Assembly: GCA_041623475.1 (NCBI GenBank) | Contig: JBFJWU010000166.1 | Coordinates: 1 to 7,313 of the forward strand | Reading direction: 5' to 3' | DNA: 7,313 nt | Source of the DNA: JBFJWU01 sp041623475 [NCBI: bacterium] | GTDB lineage: Bacteria; J088 | In this document: one piece after another, positions 1-5,836 of the stretch | How positions within the stretch are numbered: position 1 is the stretch's first letter | Layout of the letters: the number at the start of each line of letters is the position of its first letter | The notes under the pieces: model-generated | The model's input: only the letters and a program-made list of their open reading frames with translations | Database searches by the model: none | What the model was told of the DNA's origin: nothing | Position numbers and translations under genes: made by a program

Positions 1-1
1 A

Positions 2-1702
2 ACGGGAAACCAGTCGATTTTTCCCGACATGGTTCCAATCAATTCGATCGAGCGGGTCGAAATAATCCGGGGCCCGGGTGGAGTCTTGTTCGGTACCAAT
101 GCATTTGCGGGAATCATCAACGTCTTTACAAGAAATCCTGACAAGACTGAAGGCGAAGTTGCCCTGGCGATGGGCGCCCTGGTGCCGGACAACCCGGACA
201 ACCGCCTGGACGCACTGAATGCAGATGCGCGCGGTCGATCGTCGCTGGCCTGGGACGACGGATTCGCAGATTTCAGTGTCCAGGTACTGCGAACGCCGCA
301 ATGGCGCGCCGTTGTTCCTAATGCAGCATTAAGTTCCGTAGACCGGACAACTTTTGGGCGAACGACCTTTCCGCGTGGCGAGACATCCGTCGCGGGCATC
401 GCCAAGCTCGGTCAGGCGATCAATAATCACCGGGTCAGGACAGTTGGTGGTTTCTGGCACCAGGAAAAATTGAAATGGGGGTTGCTGCCGGTTGTCCAGG
501 TCGATTCGGAACCAAACCGGACCCAGATGCTTTTTGGAGCAGTGTACTGGGACTGGACACTGGACCAGGCGCAGATCAATACTCGATTCGGCATTGACTG
601 GAACAAGCAGGAGAATGGTGCTGGACGTGTTCGGCTGCTGCCACCGCCGAGAAGCAATGATTCACTTGTCGCTGATGTGGACACATTCAAATACGAATAT
701 GAAATTTCCGCCTTGTATTCGACACCAGGCGGATTACTGACCATCAAAACAGGAACGCAATCCAGTTTTTTCAAAACCCGCGGTTACGAACTGGAATTTT
801 CGTCGGACGGCCAACTGGCACCGGGTGTAATCGACCTGGACGAGGGCCAGGTGGCCTACGACACGAATATCTATGTCCAGTCGACAATCAAGCCGGTTGA
901 CGACCTCAGCCTGATGGCTGGTGTCCGGCTGAACATCTTCAATTCCGGTCCATTTGACTCGGCACTGACTGACCCGCCAGCAGAACTGACGCCAAATCCC
1001 AGGGTCGCTGCTGTCTACCGGATTAATGACCGGGCAACCGCGAAATTGCTGTACGGGCGCTCGTTTCGAATTCCGTCGCTGTTTGAGCAGTGGGTCATTG
1101 CACCGGGTGTCATCTATGGTGACCCGCAGTTATCCCCCGAATTGATTGACACGATCGAACTGGCCGCGGACACCCTGCCCGTTGATGGCTGGAGTTTGCG
1201 CGTCAATGGCTTTGTGACAATTACCGACAAGGACATTGCGTTGAATCCCGTCCCGGACGGTGCCGAACAATACAGCAACGGCGACGGCACGTTGATTCGG
1301 GGCGCTGAATTGACGACACGGTATGTTGGCCAGAAATGGCTTGACCTGCACGCAACAGTTGGTTTTCAGGAAGGAAACGAACGCGGACCTGGCAAGGCCT
1401 ACATGTCTGATATTGCCAGGATACTGGCCAGCGTCAGCCCGACGTTCAAAGCACCGTCACAATCATTGAGCGTCACGCCCACTTACCAGTTCATTGGCCG
1501 CCGTGCCGACCTGGACAGCGCGTCGCTGGTGGGATTGACTGTCTACTATGACCCGGTCGATTGGGTAACAATTGGATTGATTGGCCGGAACGTCCTGGAC
1601 GAACGTTATGCTGATCTCGAAGTTGTCCGCGAAGACACGCCAGGTGGCGTAAAGCAGAACCAGCCGCGAACTCTCAGCCTGTGGGTCTCGGCCGAGTTCT
1701 AG
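2..1702 (+). CDS. TonB-dependent outer-membrane receptor, 3' part (5' end outside window)
   Basis: Active-transport receptor of the outer membrane, taking up a ligand with energy from TonB/ExbBD. The frame is open from base 2, so the ATG at 29 is internal and not the start. The first residues hold the end of the plug domain: the stretch around IERVEIIRGPGGVLFG and NAFAGIINVFT is the classic plug motif. About 500 residues of barrel follow, with alternating strands and a FRIPSLFEQ segment typical of these barrels. Near the end is the family motif NVLDERYADLEV, and the protein finishes LSLWVSAEF, with the terminal Phe expected for BAM-dependent insertion. In-window length is 566 residues; a full receptor needs a signal peptide, TonB box and the first part of the plug upstream. 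Ligand unknown: no siderophore- or vitamin-specific signature is evident. It converges with the GMC gene, the two stop codons overlapping. Family call is very secure; substrate is open. Confidence 0.95.
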   Translation, partial: TGNQSIFPDMVPINSIERVEIIRGPGGVLFGTNAFAGIINVFTRNPDKTEGEVALAMGALVPDNPDNRLDALNADARGRSSLAWDDGFADFSVQVLRTPQWRAVVPNAALSSVDRTTFGRTTFPRGETSVAGIAKLGQAINNHRVRTVGGFWHQEKLKWGLLPVVQVDSEPNRTQMLFGAVYWDWTLDQAQINTRFGIDWNKQENGAGRVRLLPPPRSNDSLVADVDTFKYEYEISALYSTPGGLLTIKTGTQSSFFKTRGYELEFSSDGQLAPGVIDLDEGQVAYDTNIYVQSTIKPVDDLSLMAGVRLNIFNSGPFDSALTDPPAELTPNPRVAAVYRINDRATAKLLYGRSFRIPSLFEQWVIAPGVIYGDPQLSPELIDTIELAADTLPVDGWSLRVNGFVTITDKDIALNPVPDGAEQYSNGDGTLIRGAELTTRYVGQKWLDLHATVGFQEGNERGPGKAYMSDIARILASVSPTFKAPSQSLSVTPTYQFIGRRADLDSASLVGLTVYYDPVDWVTIGLIGRNVLDERYADLEVVREDTPGGVKQNQPRTLSLWVSAEF

Positions 1703-3099
1703 TTGCCGAGAATCTGTCGCGCTCCCTTTATTGACATCGCCGCGATTGTCACCTGAGGGTTGACACCAAGAGCTTCCGGAAAACCACTGGCATCCAGGAC
1801 CCACAGGTTCTTCTGGCCAACGACCTGGCCGTCGCTGTCTGTCACGGTTCCCCGGCAAGCCCCTCCGAACGGATGCGCCGTATACAGGTACTGCAGACCA
1901 GGCCGGATATCCATGCTGCCCGGCAGGTTATGAAGCCAACCGATTCGACGATGTGGCAGCAGGACTCGCCGGGCACCTGCCGCAAAATACAACTCGGCAG
2001 CACTGTTATAGAAATGCCCGACCCTTTGCGCGTCAAACGGGTCCAGGTCGTAGCTGATCACGGGATCGCCATTGCGGTCCAGACGGACCGAACCGCGACC
2101 CCGTGCCCTGACCAGGCACAACACCCCCGACAGGTACCGGTACCTGGACAGGATTTCTGATTTAAATGCCCCCTGGCCCGGCGGCTGGACAGAAAACGCC
2201 ATGGGTTGTACGCCGACCCCCTCCATGATGTAACCCGGCCCCCGCCGACCGTAAACATCTGCAAATTCCATCACCCCGTACGACATCGGGATTCCATTGA
2301 ATCCGTCGACCGGTGAGCCAAAATCGCCCCACGCCACGGACTGAACGTGAAACTGCAGGCCATTTCCCGCGTTGATTCCACTGCGCAGCAGGATGGCAGG
2401 GGTCTGGACGATCCCGGCAGCCAGGACGACAACATCAGAACGGATCTGTCCGGCAGACGTTTCAACAATCCAGCCGTCCCCGGAATGTGACAGTGAACGG
2501 ACGGTCGTTTCAGTCAGCAGGTGCGCCCCGGCCGCGACGGCGTCAGGGATGAATGACAGGTTGGTGGAACGTTTAACACCGTACGTGCAGCCAACGTGCC
2601 GGAATCCGCATTCGACACAGCCGGGGCTGTTGTGCCGCAACCGCTCACCGTGCCATCCCAGGCGAGCAGCACCGAGGCCCACCAGGTAATTGGCCTTATT
2701 GATCTGGGATTTGGGGATCTGGACGACGCCCATCGCCTGCTCAACCTCGTCGGCAAGCGATTCCAGCTCCGCGAAATCCAGCTCGACCCCATATTGGCGC
2801 CAGCGATCGACAATCTCTGGAGGTGGCCGAAAACAAATCGCGTCATTGACCAACGTCGACCCACCGACCGCCTGGCCCTGCAGGATGCCAACGTGCCCGT
2901 CTTCGGTCCCCTGCGTCCCGGCACCGACATAGAGCCGGGGCACCATATCGCGTTCCAATTGGGTAAGGTCGCCCGGCGCATAATCTCGGCCAGCTTCAAT
3001 AATGGCAACACCATCGCCCCACTGCCTGGCCAATTCGCGGGCAGCCGGGGCACCGCCCGCCCCTGACCCGACCACAACCGCCTTGAAACGTTTCGTCAT
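1699..3099 (-). CDS. GMC-family FAD-dependent oxidoreductase (dehydrogenase large subunit)
   Basis: 466-residue flavoprotein of the glucose-methanol-choline family, which oxidises alcohol groups and passes electrons to FAD. Visible parts: dinucleotide-binding GSGAGG at residues 11-16 right after the start; the acidic ribose-binding end of strand 2 in AIIEAGRD (33-39); the second FAD motif GQAVGGS (75-81); and the C-terminal GMC domain, with catalytic His409 in AHPFGGACRG and the partner Asn447 in GVNPQVTIAA. The closing LDASGFPEALG is also typical. Residues 161-171 hold three cysteines (C-x2-C-x6-C) followed by GVKRSTN. There is no signal peptide or membrane segment; export probably depends on the Tat-signal partner encoded just upstream, whose stop overlaps this ATG by 4 bases (ATGA, coupled translation). 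No cytochrome c (CxxCH) subunit lies nearby, so the electron acceptor is unknown. Alternative: a soluble cytoplasmic oxidase, less likely given the neighbour. Confidence 0.93.
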   Translation of the reverse strand: MTKRFKAVVVGSGAGGAPAARELARQWGDGVAIIEAGRDYAPGDLTQLERDMVPRLYVGAGTQGTEDGHVGILQGQAVGGSTLVNDAICFRPPPEIVDRWRQYGVELDFAELESLADEVEQAMGVVQIPKSQINKANYLVGLGAARLGWHGERLRHNSPGCVECGFRHVGCTYGVKRSTNLSFIPDAVAAGAHLLTETTVRSLSHSGDGWIVETSAGQIRSDVVVLAAGIVQTPAILLRSGINAGNGLQFHVQSVAWGDFGSPVDGFNGIPMSYGVMEFADVYGRRGPGYIMEGVGVQPMAFSVQPPGQGAFKSEILSRYRYLSGVLCLVRARGRGSVRLDRNGDPVISYDLDPFDAQRVGHFYNSAAELYFAAGARRVLLPHRRIGWLHNLPGSMDIRPGLQYLYTAHPFGGACRGTVTDSDGQVVGQKNLWVLDASGFPEALGVNPQVTIAAMSIKGARQILGN

Positions 3100-3704
3100 G
3101 GCACGTCCGTGTGCCAGTGCACCGGCTGGCTCTGGCCAGGATTTCTGCCCGCGTAGCCCACGTCACTGCGACACGGTCCCGGATATTTCATCTGCCGCCA
3201 TCCGACCTCGGACGACGAATAGCTGGCTGACGCAATTGCGTGCAACAATCCCCAAACGCTGGCCTTGACCCCGTTTTCGCTTGTCGCCCATGATCGCAGC
3301 CAATTTTGCTGCACGTCTGCAGATTTGTCGGTAAAACCGACCAGTCCGACGGTCCACTCTTCAAACAAGTACAACCCGACACCCGCCATTCGTCGCTGCC
3401 CCGGCGACATCGCGCCCAACAGATCGTCCGCATATTGGACCGGATCCCATTCGCCGGCGGCTAACGCCGATGCACCTTCCGGACCAACAATTAATCCGCT
3501 GGCCGCCCGGATTGTTTCACACTGCCGATCGCTCAAATGTACAGCAGATTTGCTGGCGCCGAGCCCGGCACCCACCGTCAACCGACTGGCAATCTTTGCG
3601 ACCGAATAAGCGGCAACCGCCAGAATGGGTATTTTCAGGAAATCCCGGCGGCGAAACCGGGGCTGGTCAGGGCTGTCGGACGACTCAGGCGACAATGCGG
3701 ACAA
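3096..3704 (-). CDS. Tat-signal small subunit, gluconate 2-dehydrogenase subunit 3 type
   Basis: 202 residues. The N-terminus has a twin-arginine signal: RFRRRDFLK (16-24), then a hydrophobic stretch IPILAVAAYSVA (25-36). The rest matches the general layout of the gluconate 2-dehydrogenase subunit 3 family, a helical partner of GMC dehydrogenases: a SDRQCETIRAASGLIVG segment (58-74), and near the C-terminus SYSSSEVGWRQMKYPGP (161-177) with the conserved YPGP. Known role of the family is to carry the flavoprotein through the Tat system and hold it at the periplasmic membrane. Start choice: an in-frame TGA lies directly before the TTG at 3702-3704, and no ATG lies before the Tat motif, so initiation must be at this TTG or the TTG three codons later (3693-3695). 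The start overlaps the MAPEG gene by 20 bases and has no good Shine-Dalgarno, suggesting coupled translation. Its end overlaps the GMC start (ATGA). Confidence 0.86.
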   Translation of the reverse strand: MSALSPESSDSPDQPRFRRRDFLKIPILAVAAYSVAKIASRLTVGAGLGASKSAVHLSDRQCETIRAASGLIVGPEGASALAAGEWDPVQYADDLLGAMSPGQRRMAGVGLYLFEEWTVGLVGFTDKSADVQQNWLRSWATSENGVKASVWGLLHAIASASYSSSEVGWRQMKYPGPCRSDVGYAGRNPGQSQPVHWHTDVP

Positions 3705-4092
3705 TCATCGCGCCCAGGATCGCATACTGGGCCAAAAGGAACGTGACTCGGGCCATTACAAAGGGAACGGCTGTGCTGACAAGATGAACTGTCGTCTGTC
3801 CCGCCCTGGCCCCAAAATACCACCAGGCCAGTGGATCAGTCAGTCCGGGAACCCCAAGCGCAAATGCGGTCAGGATTACGGCTGTGTAGACGGGCAGGTT
3901 TTCGACGCAATTCAAATGCGCGCGAATCAGGCGTTTGTAAAAATCAGAACCACCGTGTTCCTGGCCAGCTGGAAATTCGTTTGCCTGCTTCTCGCCCTTG
4001 AGGACGGCGACCGTTCGAATCAGGACGATCAACATGACAAGCGCCATTGTCAAAGCGACAAATGCCAGCAAGCTTTGTAATGATGCGTTCAA
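3685..4092 (-). CDS. MAPEG-family integral membrane protein
   Basis: 135 residues, the usual size for bacterial MAPEG proteins (relatives of microsomal glutathione S-transferase and leukotriene C4 synthase). Four hydrophobic segments are visible: about 8-31, 66-82, 86-107 and 108-133. The signature RAHLNCVENLPVY (57-69) fits the MAPEG pattern R-x-H-x-N-x2-E-x2-P at the start of the second helix; in the family this region contributes to glutathione binding and the trimer core. Bacterial members are mostly uncharacterised, so enzyme activity is not assured. The start is TTG at 4090-4092: an in-frame TAG lies seven codons upstream with no ATG or GTG between, and a GGGGGTG element sits four bases before it. 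The next Met (residue 16) would cut the first helix in half. First gene of the leftward operon with the Tat subunit and the GMC oxidoreductase; a MAPEG in such an operon is not an arrangement I recognise. Confidence 0.88.
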   Translation of the reverse strand: MNASLQSLLAFVALTMALVMLIVLIRTVAVLKGEKQANEFPAGQEHGGSDFYKRLIRAHLNCVENLPVYTAVILTAFALGVPGLTDPLAWWYFGARAGQTTVHLVSTAVPFVMARVTFLLAQYAILGAMIVRIVA

Positions 4093-4096
4093 AATG

Positions 4097-4103
4097 CACC
4101 CCC
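4097..4103 (-). promoter_or_regulatory. Ribosome binding site of the MAPEG gene (TTG start)
   Basis: On the minus strand GGGGGTG lies four bases upstream of the TTG. It is a G-rich imperfect Shine-Dalgarno, a little close to the start. It matters because it supports the non-ATG start that the in-frame upstream TAG also forces. Confidence 0.45.
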
Positions 4104-4113
4104 GTTCAGGCGC

Positions 4114-4142
4114 AGTCTACCAGCGGTCAAAGCAGTGGACAA
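4114..4142 (-). promoter_or_regulatory. Candidate sigma70 promoter for the MAPEG-Tat subunit-GMC operon
   Basis: Minus strand: TTGTCC at 4142-4137 (4 of 6 to TTGACA), 17-base spacer, TAGACT at 4119-4114 (4 of 6 to TATAAT), with TGG just before it giving an extended -10. The start site would fall near 4107, leaving a leader of about 15 bases before the TTG start. Its -35 occupies nearly the same bases as the -35 of the opposite promoter. Elements are only moderate, so this is a prediction. Confidence 0.45.
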
Positions 4143-4164
4143 GCGGTCGGCATCCTGTTATAAG
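4136..4164 (+). promoter_or_regulatory. Strong sigma70-like promoter for the BKACE gene
   Basis: TGGACA at 4136-4141 (5 of 6 to TTGACA), exactly 17 bases, then TATAAG at 4159-4164 (5 of 6 to TATAAT), preceded by TGT (extended -10). The -10 lies inside the left arm of the palindrome at 4157-4186, so a protein bound there would block RNA polymerase. The predicted start of transcription is near 4171, at the centre of the palindrome. Confidence 0.72.
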
Positions 4165-4186
4165 TAAGTGCACACTTACTTATAAC
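4157..4186. promoter_or_regulatory. Perfect 14+2+14 palindrome, probable repressor operator
   Basis: The left arm GTTATAAGTAAGTG (4157-4170) is the exact reverse complement of the right arm CACTTACTTATAAC (4173-4186), with CA between them. It overlaps the -10 and the start site of the BKACE promoter and ends four bases before its ribosome binding site, the geometry of a repressor operator. The length and AAGTAAGT/ACTTACTT half-sites would suit a TetR-type dimer or pair of dimers (inference); no regulator gene is in the window. Transcribed from mid-palindrome it would not form a full hairpin, so a terminator role is unlikely, and no T-run follows. Confidence 0.75.
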
Positions 4187-4190
4187 GGTG

Positions 4191-4197
4191 AAAGGAG
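4191..4197 (+). promoter_or_regulatory. Ribosome binding site of the BKACE gene (decides GTG start)
   Basis: AAAGGAG ends six bases before the GTG at 4204-4206, ideal spacing. This fixes the GTG as the start. Confidence 0.85.
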
Positions 4198-4203
4198 CCC
4201 ACA

Positions 4204-5082
4204 GTGGGCGTTGAAGACAAAGTCGTAATCAGTTGCGCACTCACCGGTGTACTGACCAACCCCGAACAGTTTCCTGTACCGGTTACCCCTGAAGAGATGG
4301 CTGCCGAAGCCAAGCGCGCCTTTGAAGCCGGCGCGGCAATCATGCACGTCCATGTCCGCGACCAGCGCCCTGGTATGGGGATGCTTCCGTCCTGGAAACC
4401 AGACGATTTTGAAGCGGTAATGGATGCCATTTACGATGCCTGCCCGGGCGTCATCATCAACCAGACCACGGGCATGATAGGCCCTGACATCAGTGGCCCG
4501 ATGGATTGCCTGGAACGAGTCAAACCGGAAATGGCAGCGATGAATGCTGGATCGCTCAACTACCTGCGGGCGACATCGAAAGGAACGTGGGCGTGGCCAC
4601 CGTCGTTGTTTGACAATCCAGTGGACAAGATCGAGAAATTCCTGAATGCGATGTACGAGTGGGACATCCTGCCGGAATTTGAATGTTTCGATACCGGAAT
4701 CGTCCGCAGCGTCGGGCTTTTTCAACAGGTTGGCCTGACCAGGGGACACATCGACCTGTCCGTCATCATGGGCGTTGCGTCCGGAATGCCGGCAAAGCCG
4801 CACTGGCTGCCGCTTGTTCTGGAGGAAATTCCCGACAACGCCACCTGGCAGGTAATCGGGATCGGCCGTCAGGAAGTATGGGATTGCCATCGCAAAGCAT
4901 GTGAACTGGGTGGCAATCTGCGCAGTGGCCTGGAAGATACGTTTTACCTGCCGGACGGCAGCCGGTCCGAATCCAACGGACAGCCGATCGAGGCGTTGGC
5001 AAACATCGCTCGTGACGTCGGTCGCGAAATTGCTACGCCGGACGAGGCCCGGAAAATCCTGAACATCCGCCCGGCGGCCTGA
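4204..5082 (+). CDS. Beta-keto acid cleavage enzyme (BKACE, DUF849/Kce family)
   Basis: 292 residues, close to the normal size of this zinc-dependent family, which condenses a beta-keto acid with acetyl-CoA and yields acetoacetate plus a new CoA ester. The founding member, Kce, acts on 3-keto-5-aminohexanoate in lysine fermentation; others act on different keto acids, including dehydrocarnitine. Visible: the N-terminal strand VVISCALTGV; PVTPEEMAAEAKRAFEAGAAI; zinc ligands His48 and His50 in MHVHVRD; the TTG (88-90) and NAGSLN (114-119) strand ends of the TIM barrel; PEFECFD (157-163); and RSGLEDTFYLPDG, whose Arg240, Glu244 and Asp245 have the same spacing as the Arg226/Glu230/Asp231 recalled for Kce. 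A full catalytic set is therefore likely. GTG start with a good ribosome site. Divergent from the MAPEG/GMC operon with 111 bases between. Exact substrate cannot be assigned. Confidence 0.93.
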   Translation: MGVEDKVVISCALTGVLTNPEQFPVPVTPEEMAAEAKRAFEAGAAIMHVHVRDQRPGMGMLPSWKPDDFEAVMDAIYDACPGVIINQTTGMIGPDISGPMDCLERVKPEMAAMNAGSLNYLRATSKGTWAWPPSLFDNPVDKIEKFLNAMYEWDILPEFECFDTGIVRSVGLFQQVGLTRGHIDLSVIMGVASGMPAKPHWLPLVLEEIPDNATWQVIGIGRQEVWDCHRKACELGGNLRSGLEDTFYLPDGSRSESNGQPIEALANIARDVGREIATPDEARKILNIRPAA

Positions 5083-5111
5083 TTGTAGACCTCCACCATC
5101 ATTCGTAGAAT
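5083..5111 (+). promoter_or_regulatory. Possible promoter for the TPR-like gene
   Basis: TTGTAG at 5083-5088 (3 of 6), 17 bases, TAGAAT at 5106-5111 (5 of 6 to TATAAT). It begins immediately after the BKACE stop codon. The -35 is poor; read-through from the BKACE promoter is an equally good explanation, as I see no terminator in the 64 bases between the genes. Confidence 0.33.
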
Positions 5112-5146
5112 ATCTCTTTCTGGAGTTCGAGTGACGGTGGGGAACC

Positions 5147-5650
5147 ATGGAAGAGCGAGTTTGGGTAAAGGACTTCTTTGATCGCTGGACACGGCGCGGA
5201 ATTGCCCGTGGCCAGGATGAGGCGTTCTACGCAGTATTGCGTCGCGTCGACGAAAAAACGCTGCGTGTCCCGATGGACATTATTGAGCGGCAAATGCCGC
5301 AGGACCGGGAAGAAGAAGCCCTGCTGCAACTGTGGCGGGCCTGGAACCAGTATCTGGCTGGCGACAAAATCGGTGCCAAGGCCGTGGTCAAGCACACCCG
5401 CAAAGCCCTGGCACGTCGTCCCGAACCCTATCTGTTCCTCGGAATCATGGCGCTGATGGAACGCCAGCGGGGAATCGCCTGGAAAATGCTGTCACGGGCC
5501 AACCGCCTGGACGGCGGCAACCAGCAAATCACGCTGCTGATCCAGAGATTCGGGATTCGCCAGCCGCCGGTGTTGGGGTTTCTCGACCGAGCCCACCCCA
5601 TAAATGTTTTTCTCGGCCGCTGGCGGCACCGACTGACTGCCAGCGGCTGA
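5147..5650 (+). CDS. Small TPR-like helical protein, function unknown
   Basis: 167 residues, no signal peptide or membrane segment, probably cytoplasmic. Residues 55-121 look like two helix-turn-helix TPR-type units: ALLQLWRAWNQYLAGD/IGAKAVVKHTRKALARRP, then PYLFLGIMALMERQRG/AWKMLSRANRLDGGN. The C-terminal tail is rich in Pro, Arg and aromatics: RQPPVLGFLDRAHPINVFLG (138-157), then RWRHRL. I have an impression of this tail in other small proteobacterial TPR proteins but cannot name a family. The N-terminal 50 residues are charged and helical. Start: ATG at 5147, with a GGTGGGG ribosome site about four bases ahead and an in-frame TGA at 5132-5134 excluding most upstream starts. Same direction as the BKACE gene, 64 bases downstream, so possibly co-transcribed; no link in function is evident. 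TPR units usually mediate protein contacts. Confidence 0.78.
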   Translation: MEERVWVKDFFDRWTRRGIARGQDEAFYAVLRRVDEKTLRVPMDIIERQMPQDREEEALLQLWRAWNQYLAGDKIGAKAVVKHTRKALARRPEPYLFLGIMALMERQRGIAWKMLSRANRLDGGNQQITLLIQRFGIRQPPVLGFLDRAHPINVFLGRWRHRLTASG

Positions 5651-5723
5651 TGCCAGCAGGATGTCACTGGTGTTCAGGGCCTCGGCCCCGCTTATCGGTC
5701 AGAGTTTTGTTGAATTATTCGTA

Positions 5724-5760
5724 GCCGGGCGCGTTGAAGGCGATGTGACAGTCGCCCGGC
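5724..5760. repeat. Inverted repeat, 8-base arms
   Basis: GCCGGGCG at 5724-5731 and its exact reverse complement CGCCCGGC at 5753-5760, with 21 bases between. GC-rich arms would form a stable RNA stem. No T-run follows, so not a typical intrinsic terminator for the upstream gene. Lies within the possible coding remnant. Confidence 0.55.
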
Positions 5761-5791
5761 GCCAGGCGTCGTATTGGATTTTATTGCTGGG

Positions 5792-5836
5792 CCGGACAGG
5801 CTGGACGCGCCGCTGACGATACTGGCTCCTGTCCGG
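5792..5836. repeat. Inverted repeat, 9-base arms
   Basis: CCGGACAGG at 5792-5800 and exact reverse complement CCTGTCCGG at 5828-5836, with 27 bases between. It begins 31 bases after the neighbouring inverted repeat. No T-run follows; function unknown. Confidence 0.55.

Noticed and set aside
29-31. ATG as start of the receptor gene
   Set aside because: The frame is open upstream to the window edge and this Met sits in the middle of the plug domain.
2596-3066. Open frame of 156 codons on the plus strand inside the GMC gene
   Set aside because: Entirely within a gene with complete FAD and GMC motifs on the other strand; no ribosome site or motif of its own.
3625-4080. Open frame of 151 codons on the plus strand opposite the MAPEG gene
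   Set aside because: Highly polar, low-complexity composition without motifs; the opposite strand has four membrane helices and the MAPEG signature.
4180-5148. Long open frame of 322 codons on the minus strand opposite the BKACE gene
   Set aside because: It is longer than the BKACE frame but has no recognisable domain, while the plus frame has zinc ligands, barrel motifs, a good ribosome site and a promoter. It is a by-product of GC-rich codon use.
5677-5688. GGGCC-TC-GGCCC as terminator after the TPR-like gene
   Set aside because: Two-base loop is too small and only a short TTTT lies 16 bases further on; not a convincing intrinsic terminator.
5724-5763. tRNA-like element: 8-base stem followed by G and CCA
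   Set aside because: Only 40 bases from stem start to CCA, with no T-loop GTTC motif or room for D and anticodon arms.
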